Of a stretch of DNA of 64,000 nucleotides, positions 26,976 through 35,468 are shown in pieces (positions within the stretch are counted from its first letter, which is position 1; each line of letters opens with the position of its first letter). Origin of the DNA: Candidimonas humi (GTDB taxonomy: Bacteria > Pseudomonadota > Gammaproteobacteria > Burkholderiales > Burkholderiaceae_B). The notes below the pieces were generated by a model that saw only the letters and a program-made list of their open reading frames with translations, had not been told where the DNA came from and made no database searches. A program made the position numbers and the translations under genes. Location of the stretch: assembly GCF_019166065.1 (NCBI RefSeq), contig NZ_JAHTBN010000002.1:124001-188000 (forward strand), written 5' to 3'.

Positions 26976-28562
26976 TCAAAGGGACGCCTGCGCCACGAAC
27001 TTCGTGACCAGGTAGGCTCCCAGGCCTTCGACCCCGCCCTCCGAGCCGTAGCCGCTTTCCTTGATGCCGCCGAACGGGGCTTCGGCCAGCGAGACGGCAA
27101 AGCTATTGATCCCCACCATGCCCGCCTCCAGCCCGGCCGACAGCGCCATCATCGTCGCGGCCGAGCTGCTGAATGCATAGGCGGCCAGTCCGTAAGGCAG
27201 GCTGTTGGCGCGCAGCAGGGCTTCTTCCAGTGTGTCGAAGCGGGCAATGGGTGCCACCGGCCCGAAGGTTTCTTCGCGCATTGCCTTGGCCTCGTCCAGC
27301 AGTTCCGCCAGCACGGTAGGCTGCCAGAAGAATCCCGGCCCCTCGGCACGCGCCCCGCCCGTCAGCACACGGCCGCCGCGGGCGGCCGCGTCTTCGACGA
27401 AGCCGGCCATCGCCGCCAGGCGCCTGTCGTTGGCCAACGGCCCCATGGTAGTCGAGGCATCCGTGCCGGCCCCCAGTCGCAGGGCGGCAGCGGTCCGGGT
27501 AAACACTTCCACGAAACGCTCGTAGGCGCCTCGCTGCACGTAGAAACGCGAGGGAGCAATGCACACCTGGCCCGCGTTGCGGAATTTGAAGGCGGCGCAG
27601 GCCTGCGCCGCCTGCTCGACCGACGCATCGTCGAAGACCAGCACCGGCGCATGGCCGCCCAGTTCCATGGTGCAGCGTTTCAGGCCATGCTGCGCGGCCA
27701 GCGCCGCCAGATGCTTGCCGACCGCGATCGATCCGGTGAATGTGATCTTGCGGATCTGCGGCGCGCGTATGAGGAATTCCGATATTTCGGAAGGCACGCC
27801 GAACACCATGTTCAAGACGCCGGCGGGCAGGCCCGCATCCATGCAGGCGCGCGCCAGTTCGATGGCGGTGCCCGGGGTTTCTTCCGCCGGCTTGATGATG
27901 CAGGAACATCCCGCGGCCAAGGCCCCGGCGATCTTGCGCGCCGGCGTCAACGCCGGGAAGTTCCATGGCGTGAACGCGGCCACCGGCCCCACAGGCTGCT
28001 GCACCACCAATTGCTGCGTAGTGTTGTTGCGCGCCGGAATCACGCGGCCGTACAGTCTGCGGGTTTCCTCCGCATACCATTCGAATATTTCCGCGGCGCC
28101 CGCCACCTCGCCGCGGGCCTCGGCCAGGGGCTTGCCTTGTTCCAGCGTCAGCATGCAGGCGATCGACTCCTGCCGCTCGCGTATCAGCGCAGCGGCCCGC
28201 ATCAAGACGCGCCGCCGTTCGATGGCGGGCGTGCGCGACCAGACCGCAAAGCCGTCTTGCGCCGCGGCCAGAGCGCGCTGCAGATCCGCCGTGCAGGCGT
28301 GCGGCACCTTGCCCAGCGGCTCGCCGGTGGCCGGATCCAGCAGGTCTTCGGCCGCGCCTTCGCCGCCGTCGACCCATGCGCCGCCGATCAACAGCTTGAG
28401 CCGGGAGAATTGCCGTCTTGCGGATTCCACGGCGGCCGGGAATTCCGGGCTTGCGGCCGGAGCGCTTCCGCCGCCGTTCGGCGCGCCCACGGCGCCGATC
28501 GGGCCGGGGCCGTGCTTGGCCTCGTCCCGGCGGACCGAGTTTGTGCTTGGGTTCGTGCTCAT
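26976..28562 (-). CDS. NAD(P)-dependent aldehyde dehydrogenase (succinate-semialdehyde dehydrogenase-like)
   Basis: Aldehyde dehydrogenase of 528 residues. It has the cofactor-site segments TPWNFPALTPARKIAGALAAG, FTGSIAVGKHL and the catalytic Glu in MELGGHAPV; the catalytic Cys lies in NAGQVCIAPSR. The C-terminal motif EAPFGGIKESGYGSEGG is typical of the GabD branch. The N-terminus carries a poorly conserved Gly/Pro/Ala-rich extension of about 45 residues. I chose ATG 28562 because AAGGA is six bases upstream; ATG 28568 would abut it. In the operon it could oxidise an aldehyde released by the sulfatase or other enzymes. Its actual substrate is unknown. Confidence 0.92.
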   Translation of the reverse strand: MSTNPSTNSVRRDEAKHGPGPIGAVGAPNGGGSAPAASPEFPAAVESARRQFSRLKLLIGGAWVDGGEGAAEDLLDPATGEPLGKVPHACTADLQRALAAAQDGFAVWSRTPAIERRRVLMRAAALIRERQESIACMLTLEQGKPLAEARGEVAGAAEIFEWYAEETRRLYGRVIPARNNTTQQLVVQQPVGPVAAFTPWNFPALTPARKIAGALAAGCSCIIKPAEETPGTAIELARACMDAGLPAGVLNMVFGVPSEISEFLIRAPQIRKITFTGSIAVGKHLAALAAQHGLKRCTMELGGHAPVLVFDDASVEQAAQACAAFKFRNAGQVCIAPSRFYVQRGAYERFVEVFTRTAAALRLGAGTDASTTMGPLANDRRLAAMAGFVEDAAARGGRVLTGGARAEGPGFFWQPTVLAELLDEAKAMREETFGPVAPIARFDTLEEALLRANSLPYGLAAYAFSSSAATMMALSAGLEAGMVGINSFAVSLAEAPFGGIKESGYGSEGGVEGLGAYLVTKFVAQASL

Positions 28563-28761
28563 ATTCATTCCTTATGTGTTTCCAGCGATTCGAGCCATCG
28601 ATTCAAATATGTGTGGGTACCCGCGGCGCGGCATCGGAGCCGCGGGATGGCCCGCACGGGCCGCGTGGCCGCTACACGCAAGCAGCCCGCAAAGGCATAT
28701 GGCGTCCATTTGCCCACCGGTTGCCCATCGGTACCGCAGTCCTTTTGCTGCGGACAGGTCA

Positions 28762-30354
28762 CTAGGCCCTGGCAGTGGGCAGCGGGCTGTCGTCGGCATA
28801 CTCTTCCATGGTCTGCACCAGCAGATGCAGCAGCCGCGCCTTCATATCGCCCGCTTGCGGATCGTCCCAGAGGTTGTGCAGTTCCAGGGGGTCGTTGCGC
28901 AGGTCGTAGAGTTCGCCCCACTGGACGCCGCGATAGACCGAAAGGCGCCAACTGTCCGTGACCAGGGTGCGCAGCCGCACCGGCCTGTCGAAGCCCATGA
29001 ACGAGCGCTGATTGTCCTCTTCGACCAGTACCGCCGGCCGGCCGCGCTCCTTGCCCAGCATGACGGGCATCAGGTCCTGGCCCTGCATGCCCTGGAAGGG
29101 CTGCAGCCCGGCGCGGGCCAGCACGGTGGCGGCGATGTCCACGGTGCCGGCCAGCGCATCCGACGCGGAGCCGCGCACCTCGATCCCGGGATCGCTCCAG
29201 ATGAAGGGCACGCGGATCAAGCCGTCGTAATGGATGGGCCCCTTGAACATGAGCTGATGGTCTCCCATGTAGTCGCCATGATCGCTGGTGAAGATCACCA
29301 CCGTATTGCGGTCCAGGCCCAGCGCCTCGAGGCTACGCAGCACCTCGCCCACCGCATCGTCGATCATCGTGATGGACCCGTAGGTCAGCGCGATCGCCTC
29401 GCGCACGTCCTGCTCGGACACGGCCTGCAGCATCCAGGACTCGCGATTGGCCCGCCCCTCGTCGCGCTCGGCGATGAGATGGGCCAGCGGCGGCGGCGGG
29501 GTTCCGACATTGGGACGATATGCCGCCGGCAAGGGAATCCGGCTCGGCTCGTACATGTCCCAATAGCGGCCCGGCGGCGTGAAGGGATGATGCGGATCGT
29601 TGAACGACACTTGCAGGAAGAAGGGCTTGCGCGATTCCTGCGCAGCATGGCGCTGCAGGAAGCCGATCGCCTGCTCTTTTATATAGGAAGTGGAATACAG
29701 TTCCTCGGGTACGGCGGTGCGCCAGGCCTGCAGCGCCGAGATGCCGCCCTTGGGCAATGCATGCTCCGGCCCCACCAGCCGGCTCGATCCCGGATGGTGC
29801 TGCTCGAGCCAGCGGCCGTAGTGCCCGTGGGCACCGTCGGCATGCATCATCGTCAGATGCACTTCCTCGAAGCCGTAATAAGGCAGCTTCAAGTCGTGAT
29901 CGGGATCGCTGCGCCACTTGACGATGCTTTCCTGGTCATAGGGGCCGTCGCCGGGCTGCGTGTGCCAGGCGTCGGACAGTTCCGGCGGCGGCGTCTTGCG
30001 GTCGTCCACGGCGCGCCCCAGTATCGGCACGTCTCCGGTCATGGGCTGCAGGTGGATCTTGCCGCTGCAAGCGGTCGTATATCCCCCGGCACGCAGCAAT
30101 TCCACGAAGGTGGTGGCTTGCAGCGGCAGCGCAATGCCATTGGAACGCACCTTGTGCACCGAGGGCATGCGGCCGGTCATGAGCGTGGCGCGATTGGGCA
30201 TGCACACGGGGTTGGACACATAGAAGCGCTGCGACCGCCAGCCGTTTTCGGCAATACGATCGATATTCGGCGTGCGCACGATGGGGTTGCCGTAGCAGCC
30301 CAGGTGATCGGCGCGATGCTGGTCGGTGATGATGAACAAGAAATTCGGCTGCAT
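28762..30354 (-). CDS. sulfatase (alkaline phosphatase superfamily)
   Basis: Hydrolase of 530 residues. The sulfatase signature NPVCMPNRATLMTGR places Cys51 in a C-x-P-x-R context, the site converted to formylglycine. Metal ligands occur in ITDQHRADHLGCYGN near the start and TSDHGDYMGDHQLM further on. The start ATG 30354 opens directly into the family's first strand (MQPNFLFIITDQ). No signal peptide is visible, so the enzyme is probably cytoplasmic. Substrates may be aryl or alkyl sulfate esters or phosphonate monoesters, since this branch includes both. It lies mid-operon, 128 bp after the small ABM-like gene. Confidence 0.92.
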   Translation of the reverse strand: MQPNFLFIITDQHRADHLGCYGNPIVRTPNIDRIAENGWRSQRFYVSNPVCMPNRATLMTGRMPSVHKVRSNGIALPLQATTFVELLRAGGYTTACSGKIHLQPMTGDVPILGRAVDDRKTPPPELSDAWHTQPGDGPYDQESIVKWRSDPDHDLKLPYYGFEEVHLTMMHADGAHGHYGRWLEQHHPGSSRLVGPEHALPKGGISALQAWRTAVPEELYSTSYIKEQAIGFLQRHAAQESRKPFFLQVSFNDPHHPFTPPGRYWDMYEPSRIPLPAAYRPNVGTPPPPLAHLIAERDEGRANRESWMLQAVSEQDVREAIALTYGSITMIDDAVGEVLRSLEALGLDRNTVVIFTSDHGDYMGDHQLMFKGPIHYDGLIRVPFIWSDPGIEVRGSASDALAGTVDIAATVLARAGLQPFQGMQGQDLMPVMLGKERGRPAVLVEEDNQRSFMGFDRPVRLRTLVTDSWRLSVYRGVQWGELYDLRNDPLELHNLWDDPQAGDMKARLLHLLVQTMEEYADDSPLPTARA

Positions 30355-30482
30355 CGATAAAGTCCGCAATATGGTGATGTGAAAAACCCATGAAGGAGCC
30401 GGCGCGCATGCCCCGGGAAAGCCCGCGCATGCGGCCATGCCGGCGGCACGACGGACGGATCCGCCGCACCGCCGCTACTGGT

Positions 30483-30791
30483 TTACGCGGTACGCACGCA
30501 GCGCCGGACGTTATCCAGCGACAAGGGGCAATACATGGCTTGTACCTCGGGAACCGAGCCGAAGCGCTGCCGGATCGCCTCGACGAACTCCACGCCCTGC
30601 GCGGCCTTGGCGCGCTCTTCGTCTTCCCATAAGTACACGCCGCCCGCCTGGCGCCCTGGCCCGAGGTAGTAGTGCTTGGCCAGCAGGCCAGGCACCCGGG
30701 TGTAGCGTTCCGTGCTCTGTTCGAACATGCGCACCAGGTCCGCTACGGTCAGATCGGGATCGACCTCGAATTTCGTGATCGTGAGATGCAT
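30483..30791 (-). CDS. small dimeric alpha/beta barrel (ABM/YdhR-like) protein
   Basis: Protein of 102 residues, start ATG 30791 with AGGAG upstream. The layout fits a ferredoxin-like dimeric barrel: a first strand MHLTITKFEVD, a helix LVRMFEQSTERYTRVPGL, then LLAKHYYLGPGRQAGGVYLWEDEERAKA. This is the pattern of antibiotic-biosynthesis monooxygenase and YdhR proteins, some of which are cofactor-free oxygenases. The catalytic role is not evident. It sits between the DehI-like gene and the sulfatase in the same operon. Confidence 0.7.
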   Translation of the reverse strand: MHLTITKFEVDPDLTVADLVRMFEQSTERYTRVPGLLAKHYYLGPGRQAGGVYLWEDEERAKAAQGVEFVEAIRQRFGSVPEVQAMYCPLSLDNVRRCVRTA

Positions 30792-30859
30792 TTGTGCTGC
30801 TCCTGTCGTTGTTGGCCTGGCGCACGCCATCGCGTGCTGTCGCGGGCGCAGGCCTGGGG

Positions 30860-31732
30860 TCAGCCGCCGGGATGATCCCGCTGCGGCCCGAAGGCCCGGG
30901 ACAAGACCGTACCTATGGGAATCATCTTGCTGATCGTGACTTCGGCGAACCGCCGCAAGCGCGTCTCGTACTGATCGTGGAAGGCATCGACCAGCGGCCT
31001 CATGGCGAGCGGCCGCGCCTGCGCGCAACGCTGCGCCGCACTATAGGTGTCGGCCCGGGCGCGGCCCAGCAGGCCCTGCTCGTCCAAGGGGACCAGCACC
31101 AGCTCCACCTCTTGCAGTACACCGGGCCATGCCGCCAGGTGGCGGTACAGGCTCGCCACCATGGCCGGTGCACCGGGCTCGCCGTAGGCGTTGAGGCGAT
31201 GGATACGGTCGACCTCGCGCTGATGCAGCTCCCAGAATTCGGGCAGGCGCGGAATGGAGGGCTGCCCGCCCATATCCGCCGCGGACCTCGCCGTTACGGG
31301 GGCCGGCTCGTGCGCGCCTTGTTGCGGCGCCTGCCGCGAGGCGCGCGGCCCCAGCAAATGCTGCAAGGCGACGAGGTTCAGGCTGTTCGCCCCGTTATAC
31401 ATGCCCACGAGGCCGGCTGCGGCTGTGCGCGCGCCGCCCGGCGAGCTTCCCATTTGCGCCACCGGCCAGTCCTGGACCATGGCCTCGACCTCGCGGCGCA
31501 ACTGCGCGGCCTGCCCGGCCAGGGCGCCCGACACGTAATGCGGCCGCAACGCATCCCACACGCAATCCAGCACGGCCGGCGCTGTCGCCAAGTGGCGATA
31601 TATGAGATTGACGAAGGGCACGCCCAGGGTTTCCCGGATGTCCGCATAGATTGTCGCGACCCGGCCCTCGGCCTGTGCCTCGGCGATTTCGGGGATATTG
31701 GCCAATTCAGTTGCTCCGGGGCCGCAGCCCAT
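30860..31732 (-). CDS. DehI-like (halocarboxylic acid dehalogenase family) protein
   Basis: Protein of about 290 residues with an internal pseudo-repeat, as in the group I 2-haloacid dehalogenase DehI. Half one contains YADIRETLGVPFVNLIYRHL and half two contains PGAPAMVASLYRHLAAWPGV. The central Asn-containing segment MYNGANSLNL also fits. The segment where I would expect the catalytic Asp of DehI reads EFWELHQREV, so dehalogenase activity is doubtful. The start is uncertain: ATG 31732 overlaps the upstream gene by 26 bp, and a GTG at 31789 is the alternative. Context is a LysR-controlled operon with a sulfatase and an aldehyde dehydrogenase. Confidence 0.65.
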   Translation of the reverse strand: MGCGPGATELANIPEIAEAQAEGRVATIYADIRETLGVPFVNLIYRHLATAPAVLDCVWDALRPHYVSGALAGQAAQLRREVEAMVQDWPVAQMGSSPGGARTAAAGLVGMYNGANSLNLVALQHLLGPRASRQAPQQGAHEPAPVTARSAADMGGQPSIPRLPEFWELHQREVDRIHRLNAYGEPGAPAMVASLYRHLAAWPGVLQEVELVLVPLDEQGLLGRARADTYSAAQRCAQARPLAMRPLVDAFHDQYETRLRRFAEVTISKMIPIGTVLSRAFGPQRDHPGG

Positions 31733-32396
31733 GCTGCCGCAAACGCCATAGCAAGATGCCGATGCGGTCCTGCCCGAAGAAGGGTTCACCCTGGAACACG
31801 AAGGTGGGCACGCCCCAGTGGCCTGCCGCCCGCAAGTCCGCCTCGTTGGTTTCGATCAAGCGGTCGCGCGCCTGGGGGTCGCTGGCAATTGCCGCTTCCA
31901 TGTCTTGCAGATCGAGGCCTGCCGCGGCGACAGCGCGCGCCAGATGGTCGCCTTGGTCCCAGCCGTCCACAGAGCCGTCCCACAGCATGGTGCCCACCGA
32001 GTCGATCAGTTCGAGCGCGCGGCCGCGCAGAGTGGCCTCCGCGCCCAGCCGCGTCAAGCGGTGGATGCGCGGCTGGTCGGGGGAAATCAGCAGCGTGCGG
32101 GGGTCCTGCACGATAGGGTCGGGAACCGGCCGCCGGAACGGCATGTCCAGGAATTCGGCGATGCGCTGCGTATCGGTCAGCAGGTAGGGACGCCACATCC
32201 GATCCATGCGCTCGAAGAAATCCGGCGTGCGGATCGCCAGCGGATAAACCACCTTGACGTTCCAGCGCAGCGCATAGGTCTGCGACAGCGCCCGTACGTG
32301 ATGCAGCGCCAGATAGCTGTACGGGCTGCGGAAAGACCAGTACAAATCGACGGAAAGTTCCTGTTCCACTATGTCCCCATCAGTGATCGTGCTCAA
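31707..32396 (-). CDS. DsbA-fold 2-hydroxychromene-2-carboxylate isomerase family protein
   Basis: Thioredoxin-fold protein of 229 residues of the HCCA isomerase/GST-kappa type. The family's active Ser motif is present near the N-terminus (YWSFRSPYSYLAL), with no CxxC, so it is not an oxidase. GVPTFVFQGEPFFGQDRI marks the C-terminal cis-Pro strand. The prototype isomerises an intermediate of naphthalene catabolism with glutathione. First gene of the minus-strand operon and divergent from the LysR gene at 32549. Its 3' end overlaps the next gene, suggesting coupling. It points to an aromatic substrate for the operon. Confidence 0.85.
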   Translation of the reverse strand: MSTITDGDIVEQELSVDLYWSFRSPYSYLALHHVRALSQTYALRWNVKVVYPLAIRTPDFFERMDRMWRPYLLTDTQRIAEFLDMPFRRPVPDPIVQDPRTLLISPDQPRIHRLTRLGAEATLRGRALELIDSVGTMLWDGSVDGWDQGDHLARAVAAAGLDLQDMEAAIASDPQARDRLIETNEADLRAAGHWGVPTFVFQGEPFFGQDRIGILLWRLRQHGLRPRSN

Positions 32397-32436
32397 TGCA
32401 GGGCATGATAGGTAGGGTCAGGGGAAAAATAAATTA

Positions 32437-32480
32437 CATAATAATTATGCGAGACATAACTTATACTAATAGCTAGCTAT
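32437..32480. promoter_or_regulatory. candidate LysR-type operator and promoter region
   Basis: The 152-bp gap between divergent genes is strikingly AT-rich here. A perfect inverted repeat CATAAT-A-ATTATG spans 32437-32449, and a CATAACTTAT word follows at 32455-32464. This is the kind of interrupted dyad LysR proteins bind. Confidence 0.45.
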
Positions 32481-32548
32481 TCGTAGTTCTCGCTGCCCGC
32501 AGCTCCGCGCATGCGCTTCTTTCCACCTCCCGTCATCCCGGCGCCCCC

Positions 32549-33475
32549 ATGGACAACAGGCAACTCAGATATTTCGTGACCGTGGCCGAACTGGCGAGCA
32601 TGACCCACGCGGCCCAGGCCCTGCACGTGTCGCAGCCGGCGCTCAGCACCCATATGCGCCACCTCGAAGAAGAACTGGGCGTGCCGCTGCTGGTGCGCGG
32701 CCCGCGCGGCGTGACACCCACGCCGCACGGCGAACTGCTGCTGGAACATGCCCGCAGCATCCTCTATCAGTTCCAGCAAGCCAAGCAGGAAGTCATGTCG
32801 CTGGGCAAGGAACCCCGTGGCGAAGTCACTCTCGGCATACCGGCCACCGTAAGCCCGGTACTGATCGTCCCGCTGCTGACCGCGGTGCAGGAACGCTACC
32901 CGCACATCGTGCCGCGGGTCATAGAAGCCATGACCGGCTTCCTGCTGGAATGGCTGCACGCGGGCAGGCTGGACATCGCCATGCTGTTCGACGTGCAATC
33001 GGCGGCCGGCCTCAAGCGCAGCGTCATCGGCACCGAAGAACTGTTCCTGGTAGGGCACCCCCATGCGTTTGCCGAAGGCGCCGAGCTTTCATTCGGCGAG
33101 CTGTGCCAGTACCCCTTGATCCTGCCGGGTCGCATGCACGGGCTGAACATGCTGGTGCGCGGCGCCGCGGCCCGCGCCGGCGTGCCCCTGAACATCCAGA
33201 TCGAAGTCGACGCCGTGCCCGAAATGATAGGCCTGGTCGAGCAAGGCATGGGCTACAGCCTGCTGGCCCGCCTGGGTTTCCATCGCGAGCTGGAGGCGGG
33301 CAAAGTGTCGATCGCGCGCATCGCCGGCCGGCCCCTGAGCCGCACCCTGGTCAGCGCCACCGCGGCCATACGGCCGGTCTCGCCCGCCACGCGCATCGTG
33401 CTGGACCTGTCCAGCGAAATCATGAGCAACTTCATCAACGCCGCGCCCGAAGCCGCGCCAGGCTCTTCCGCCTGA
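32549..33475 (+). CDS. LysR family transcriptional regulator
   Basis: Regulator of 308 residues with an N-terminal HTH (LRYFVTVAELASMTHAAQALHVSQPALSTHMRHLEEELG, quoted in part by its hallmark SQPALST) and a periplasmic-binding-protein-like effector domain. The CysB/Nac-like beginning MDNRQLRYF is typical of activators of catabolic genes. It is divergent from the operon at 25935-32396 and probably controls it from the AT-rich dyad at 32437. The last codons lie inside a 15-bp tandem repeat that continues into the intergenic DNA, so the C-terminal tail may vary between strains. Confidence 0.92.
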   Translation: MDNRQLRYFVTVAELASMTHAAQALHVSQPALSTHMRHLEEELGVPLLVRGPRGVTPTPHGELLLEHARSILYQFQQAKQEVMSLGKEPRGEVTLGIPATVSPVLIVPLLTAVQERYPHIVPRVIEAMTGFLLEWLHAGRLDIAMLFDVQSAAGLKRSVIGTEELFLVGHPHAFAEGAELSFGELCQYPLILPGRMHGLNMLVRGAAARAGVPLNIQIEVDAVPEMIGLVEQGMGYSLLARLGFHRELEAGKVSIARIAGRPLSRTLVSATAAIRPVSPATRIVLDLSSEIMSNFINAAPEAAPGSSA

Positions 33476-33539
33476 AATATCTTCGCCCGGGGTATTTCCG
33501 CCCAAGGCATTTCCGTCCGAAGCATTTTCCCCTGGCGGC
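33465..33539. repeat. 15-bp degenerate tandem repeat, five units
   Basis: Five 15-bp units start at 33465, 33480, 33495, 33510 and 33525; the third and fourth read TTTCCGCCCAAGGCA and TTTCCGTCCGAAGCA. The tract begins in the last codons of the LysR gene, crosses its stop and ends in the gap before the convergent LysR gene. Confidence 0.7.
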
Positions 33540-33597
33540 GCGACGGCCCACGTCCGCACCCGAGCGGGCCATCACAGGTCGCAACGGCATGCGGGCC

Positions 33598-34512
33598 CTA
33601 CTCCGAACGGCCGGGCGGATAATCGACCACCGCCGTCTCCCGCGTCAGATCGACCGCGAAAGCCAGCGCCTCCGAGGCCGGGCCCTCGCGATAGGCCATG
33701 GCAAGGCCCGCCGCGAGCGGCCGGCCTTGCAGGGGCAGGTAGCGCACCCCCTCGACCTGCAGCTGGCTCATGGTTGCCGGCACCACCGACACGCCCATGC
33801 CGGCCGCGACAAAAGTCACCACAGAGGTAAGCTGCGGAGCCTCGACATCCACGCTCAGCGTAAACCCGGCTCGCCGGCATGCACCGACCAGGACGTTGTA
33901 GAGACCGACGCCGACCTGGCGCGGATAAAAGATGAAGGGCTCCCGCGCCAGTTCGCGCAGGCGGATGGACGGACGCCCCGCCAAGGCGTGCGTGGACGGC
34001 ACGACCGCGACCATGGGTTCGGAGAGAATCGCCTCGACATGCACGCCCGGCGTAGGCTGGGTCGGGGCGCGCACAAAAGCCAGATCCACGGTGCCATTGT
34101 GCACGCGCTCGATCAACTGCAGCGTGGTCTGCTCCACCAGGCGTACCGCGACGCCGGGATAACGGCTTCGATACAGGCGGATCAGGCTCGGCACGAAGGG
34201 ATGCAGATTGGCCGACACAGTAAAGCCCAGCGTCAGCGTACCGACCTCGCCCCGGGCCACGCGGCGCGCCGCCTCCGTGGCGCGTTCGGCGCCATCCAGC
34301 GCCAATTGCGCTTCCGCCATGAAGGCTTTGCCCGCTTCGGTAAGCGACACCCCGCGCCGGTCGCGCATGAACAGCGGCGCGCCCACTTCTCGTTCCAGTT
34401 GCTGGATCTGCTGGCTCAGCGGCGGCTGGCCGATGCCCAGCAGTTCTGCCGCGCGCGTGAAATGCAGCTCTTTGGCCACCGCCATGAAGTATCGCAAATG
34501 GCGCAATTCCAT
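33598..34512 (-). CDS. LysR family transcriptional regulator (BenM/CatM-like)
   Basis: Regulator of 304 residues. The HTH reads MELRHLRYFMAVAKELHF then TRAAELLGIGQPPLSQQI, the form common in the BenM/CatM/CbbR-like branch that controls aromatic and carboxylate catabolism. The effector domain follows from about residue 90. I chose ATG 34512; a TTG nine bases upstream is less likely. A perfect 7-bp-arm dyad covers its own start codon, which suggests autoregulation. It is divergent from the alpha/beta hydrolase gene and probably controls hydrolase-Bug-hyi. Confidence 0.92.
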   Translation of the reverse strand: MELRHLRYFMAVAKELHFTRAAELLGIGQPPLSQQIQQLEREVGAPLFMRDRRGVSLTEAGKAFMAEAQLALDGAERATEAARRVARGEVGTLTLGFTVSANLHPFVPSLIRLYRSRYPGVAVRLVEQTTLQLIERVHNGTVDLAFVRAPTQPTPGVHVEAILSEPMVAVVPSTHALAGRPSIRLRELAREPFIFYPRQVGVGLYNVLVGACRRAGFTLSVDVEAPQLTSVVTFVAAGMGVSVVPATMSQLQVEGVRYLPLQGRPLAAGLAMAYREGPASEALAFAVDLTRETAVVDYPPGRSE

Positions 34513-34561
34513 ATTTGTCAAATATCACAGAGTACTTTTCATATATTGGACAGATAGTACT
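34511..34561. promoter_or_regulatory. candidate LysR operator between divergent genes
   Basis: A perfect inverted repeat ATATTTG-T-CAAATAT at 34511-34525 overlaps the LysR start codon. Two AGTACT palindromes follow at 34531-34536 and 34556-34561. The whole stretch is AT-rich relative to the flanking genes. Confidence 0.45.
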
Positions 34562-34615
34562 TCAAAGCCTACGATACCGTCGCATCGAACCGCCACCCGT
34601 ACGCGAGGAAAAACC

Positions 34616-35440
34616 GTGCCCACGCTCGAACGCTCAAGCATGCCCGACCTGCATTACTCGGTCACCGACTTTACCGACCCCTGGGCGGACGCGCCCTATC
34701 TGTTCCTGCAGCATGGCTACGGCCGCCGTGGGCAGTTCTGGTATCAATGGGTACCCGCCTTGTCGCGCCGGTTCAAGGTGGTCTGCCCCGACTTGCGCGG
34801 CCATGGCGGATCGGGCCGGGATTTCGATCTGGATACGGGCTTCACGCTGGAAACCCTGAGCGACGATGTGATCGCCATCGCCGATCATCTGGGCGCGGCG
34901 ACGATCCACTATTGCGGGGAATCCATAGGCGGGCTGGTCGGCCTGGCGGTGGCCGGCCGCTATCCGCAGCGCATCCGAACTCTGACAAATGTCTCGGGCC
35001 CCGTGTTCATCTCCGATAACGCCAAGCAGGCCTATGCACTGGGCGAATCGTCCTGGCCGGCCGCAGTGCGCAAGCTGGGCCCGCGGCACTGGCTGGACAG
35101 CACCAATGCCAGCACCCGGTTCCCTCCGGACACCAGTCCCGAATTCCTGCGCTGGTACACCGATACGGTCGAACGGACGGGAACCGATGTGTTGGCGGCG
35201 CTGGCCCAGTTCGCCATCGACGCCGACGCCCGCCCCTACCTGCCGCAGATACAGGCGCCGGTGCTCAGCCTGTATCCACGGCAGGGAGCCATCGCCAACA
35301 GCGAGCAGCAGCAAGCGCTGGCCACACTGGTGCCCCATATCGACTTGCAATACGTGAGCACCACTTACCACATGATCCAGCATATCGTGCCCGAGGAGTG
35401 CATGGCATTGCTGGAGCGGCATGTCGCCGCACATGCCTGA
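34616..35440 (+). CDS. alpha/beta-fold hydrolase (3-oxoadipate enol-lactonase-like)
   Basis: Hydrolase of 274 residues. The oxyanion motif LQHGYG, the nucleophile elbow GESIGG (catalytic Ser) and a C-terminal TYHMIQHIVPEE with the probable catalytic His are all present. PDLRGHGGSG after the second strand is typical of lactonases and ester hydrolases. The start is GTG 34616 with GAGG seven bases upstream; the frame is open further upstream but runs through the divergent regulator. It is followed 28 bp later by a Bug receptor and then hydroxypyruvate isomerase. It likely opens a lactone or cleaves an ester. Confidence 0.9.
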   Translation: MPTLERSSMPDLHYSVTDFTDPWADAPYLFLQHGYGRRGQFWYQWVPALSRRFKVVCPDLRGHGGSGRDFDLDTGFTLETLSDDVIAIADHLGAATIHYCGESIGGLVGLAVAGRYPQRIRTLTNVSGPVFISDNAKQAYALGESSWPAAVRKLGPRHWLDSTNASTRFPPDTSPEFLRWYTDTVERTGTDVLAALAQFAIDADARPYLPQIQAPVLSLYPRQGAIANSEQQQALATLVPHIDLQYVSTTYHMIQHIVPEECMALLERHVAAHA

Positions 35441-35468
35441 CAGGCACGGCACCACCCAGGAGACGACT

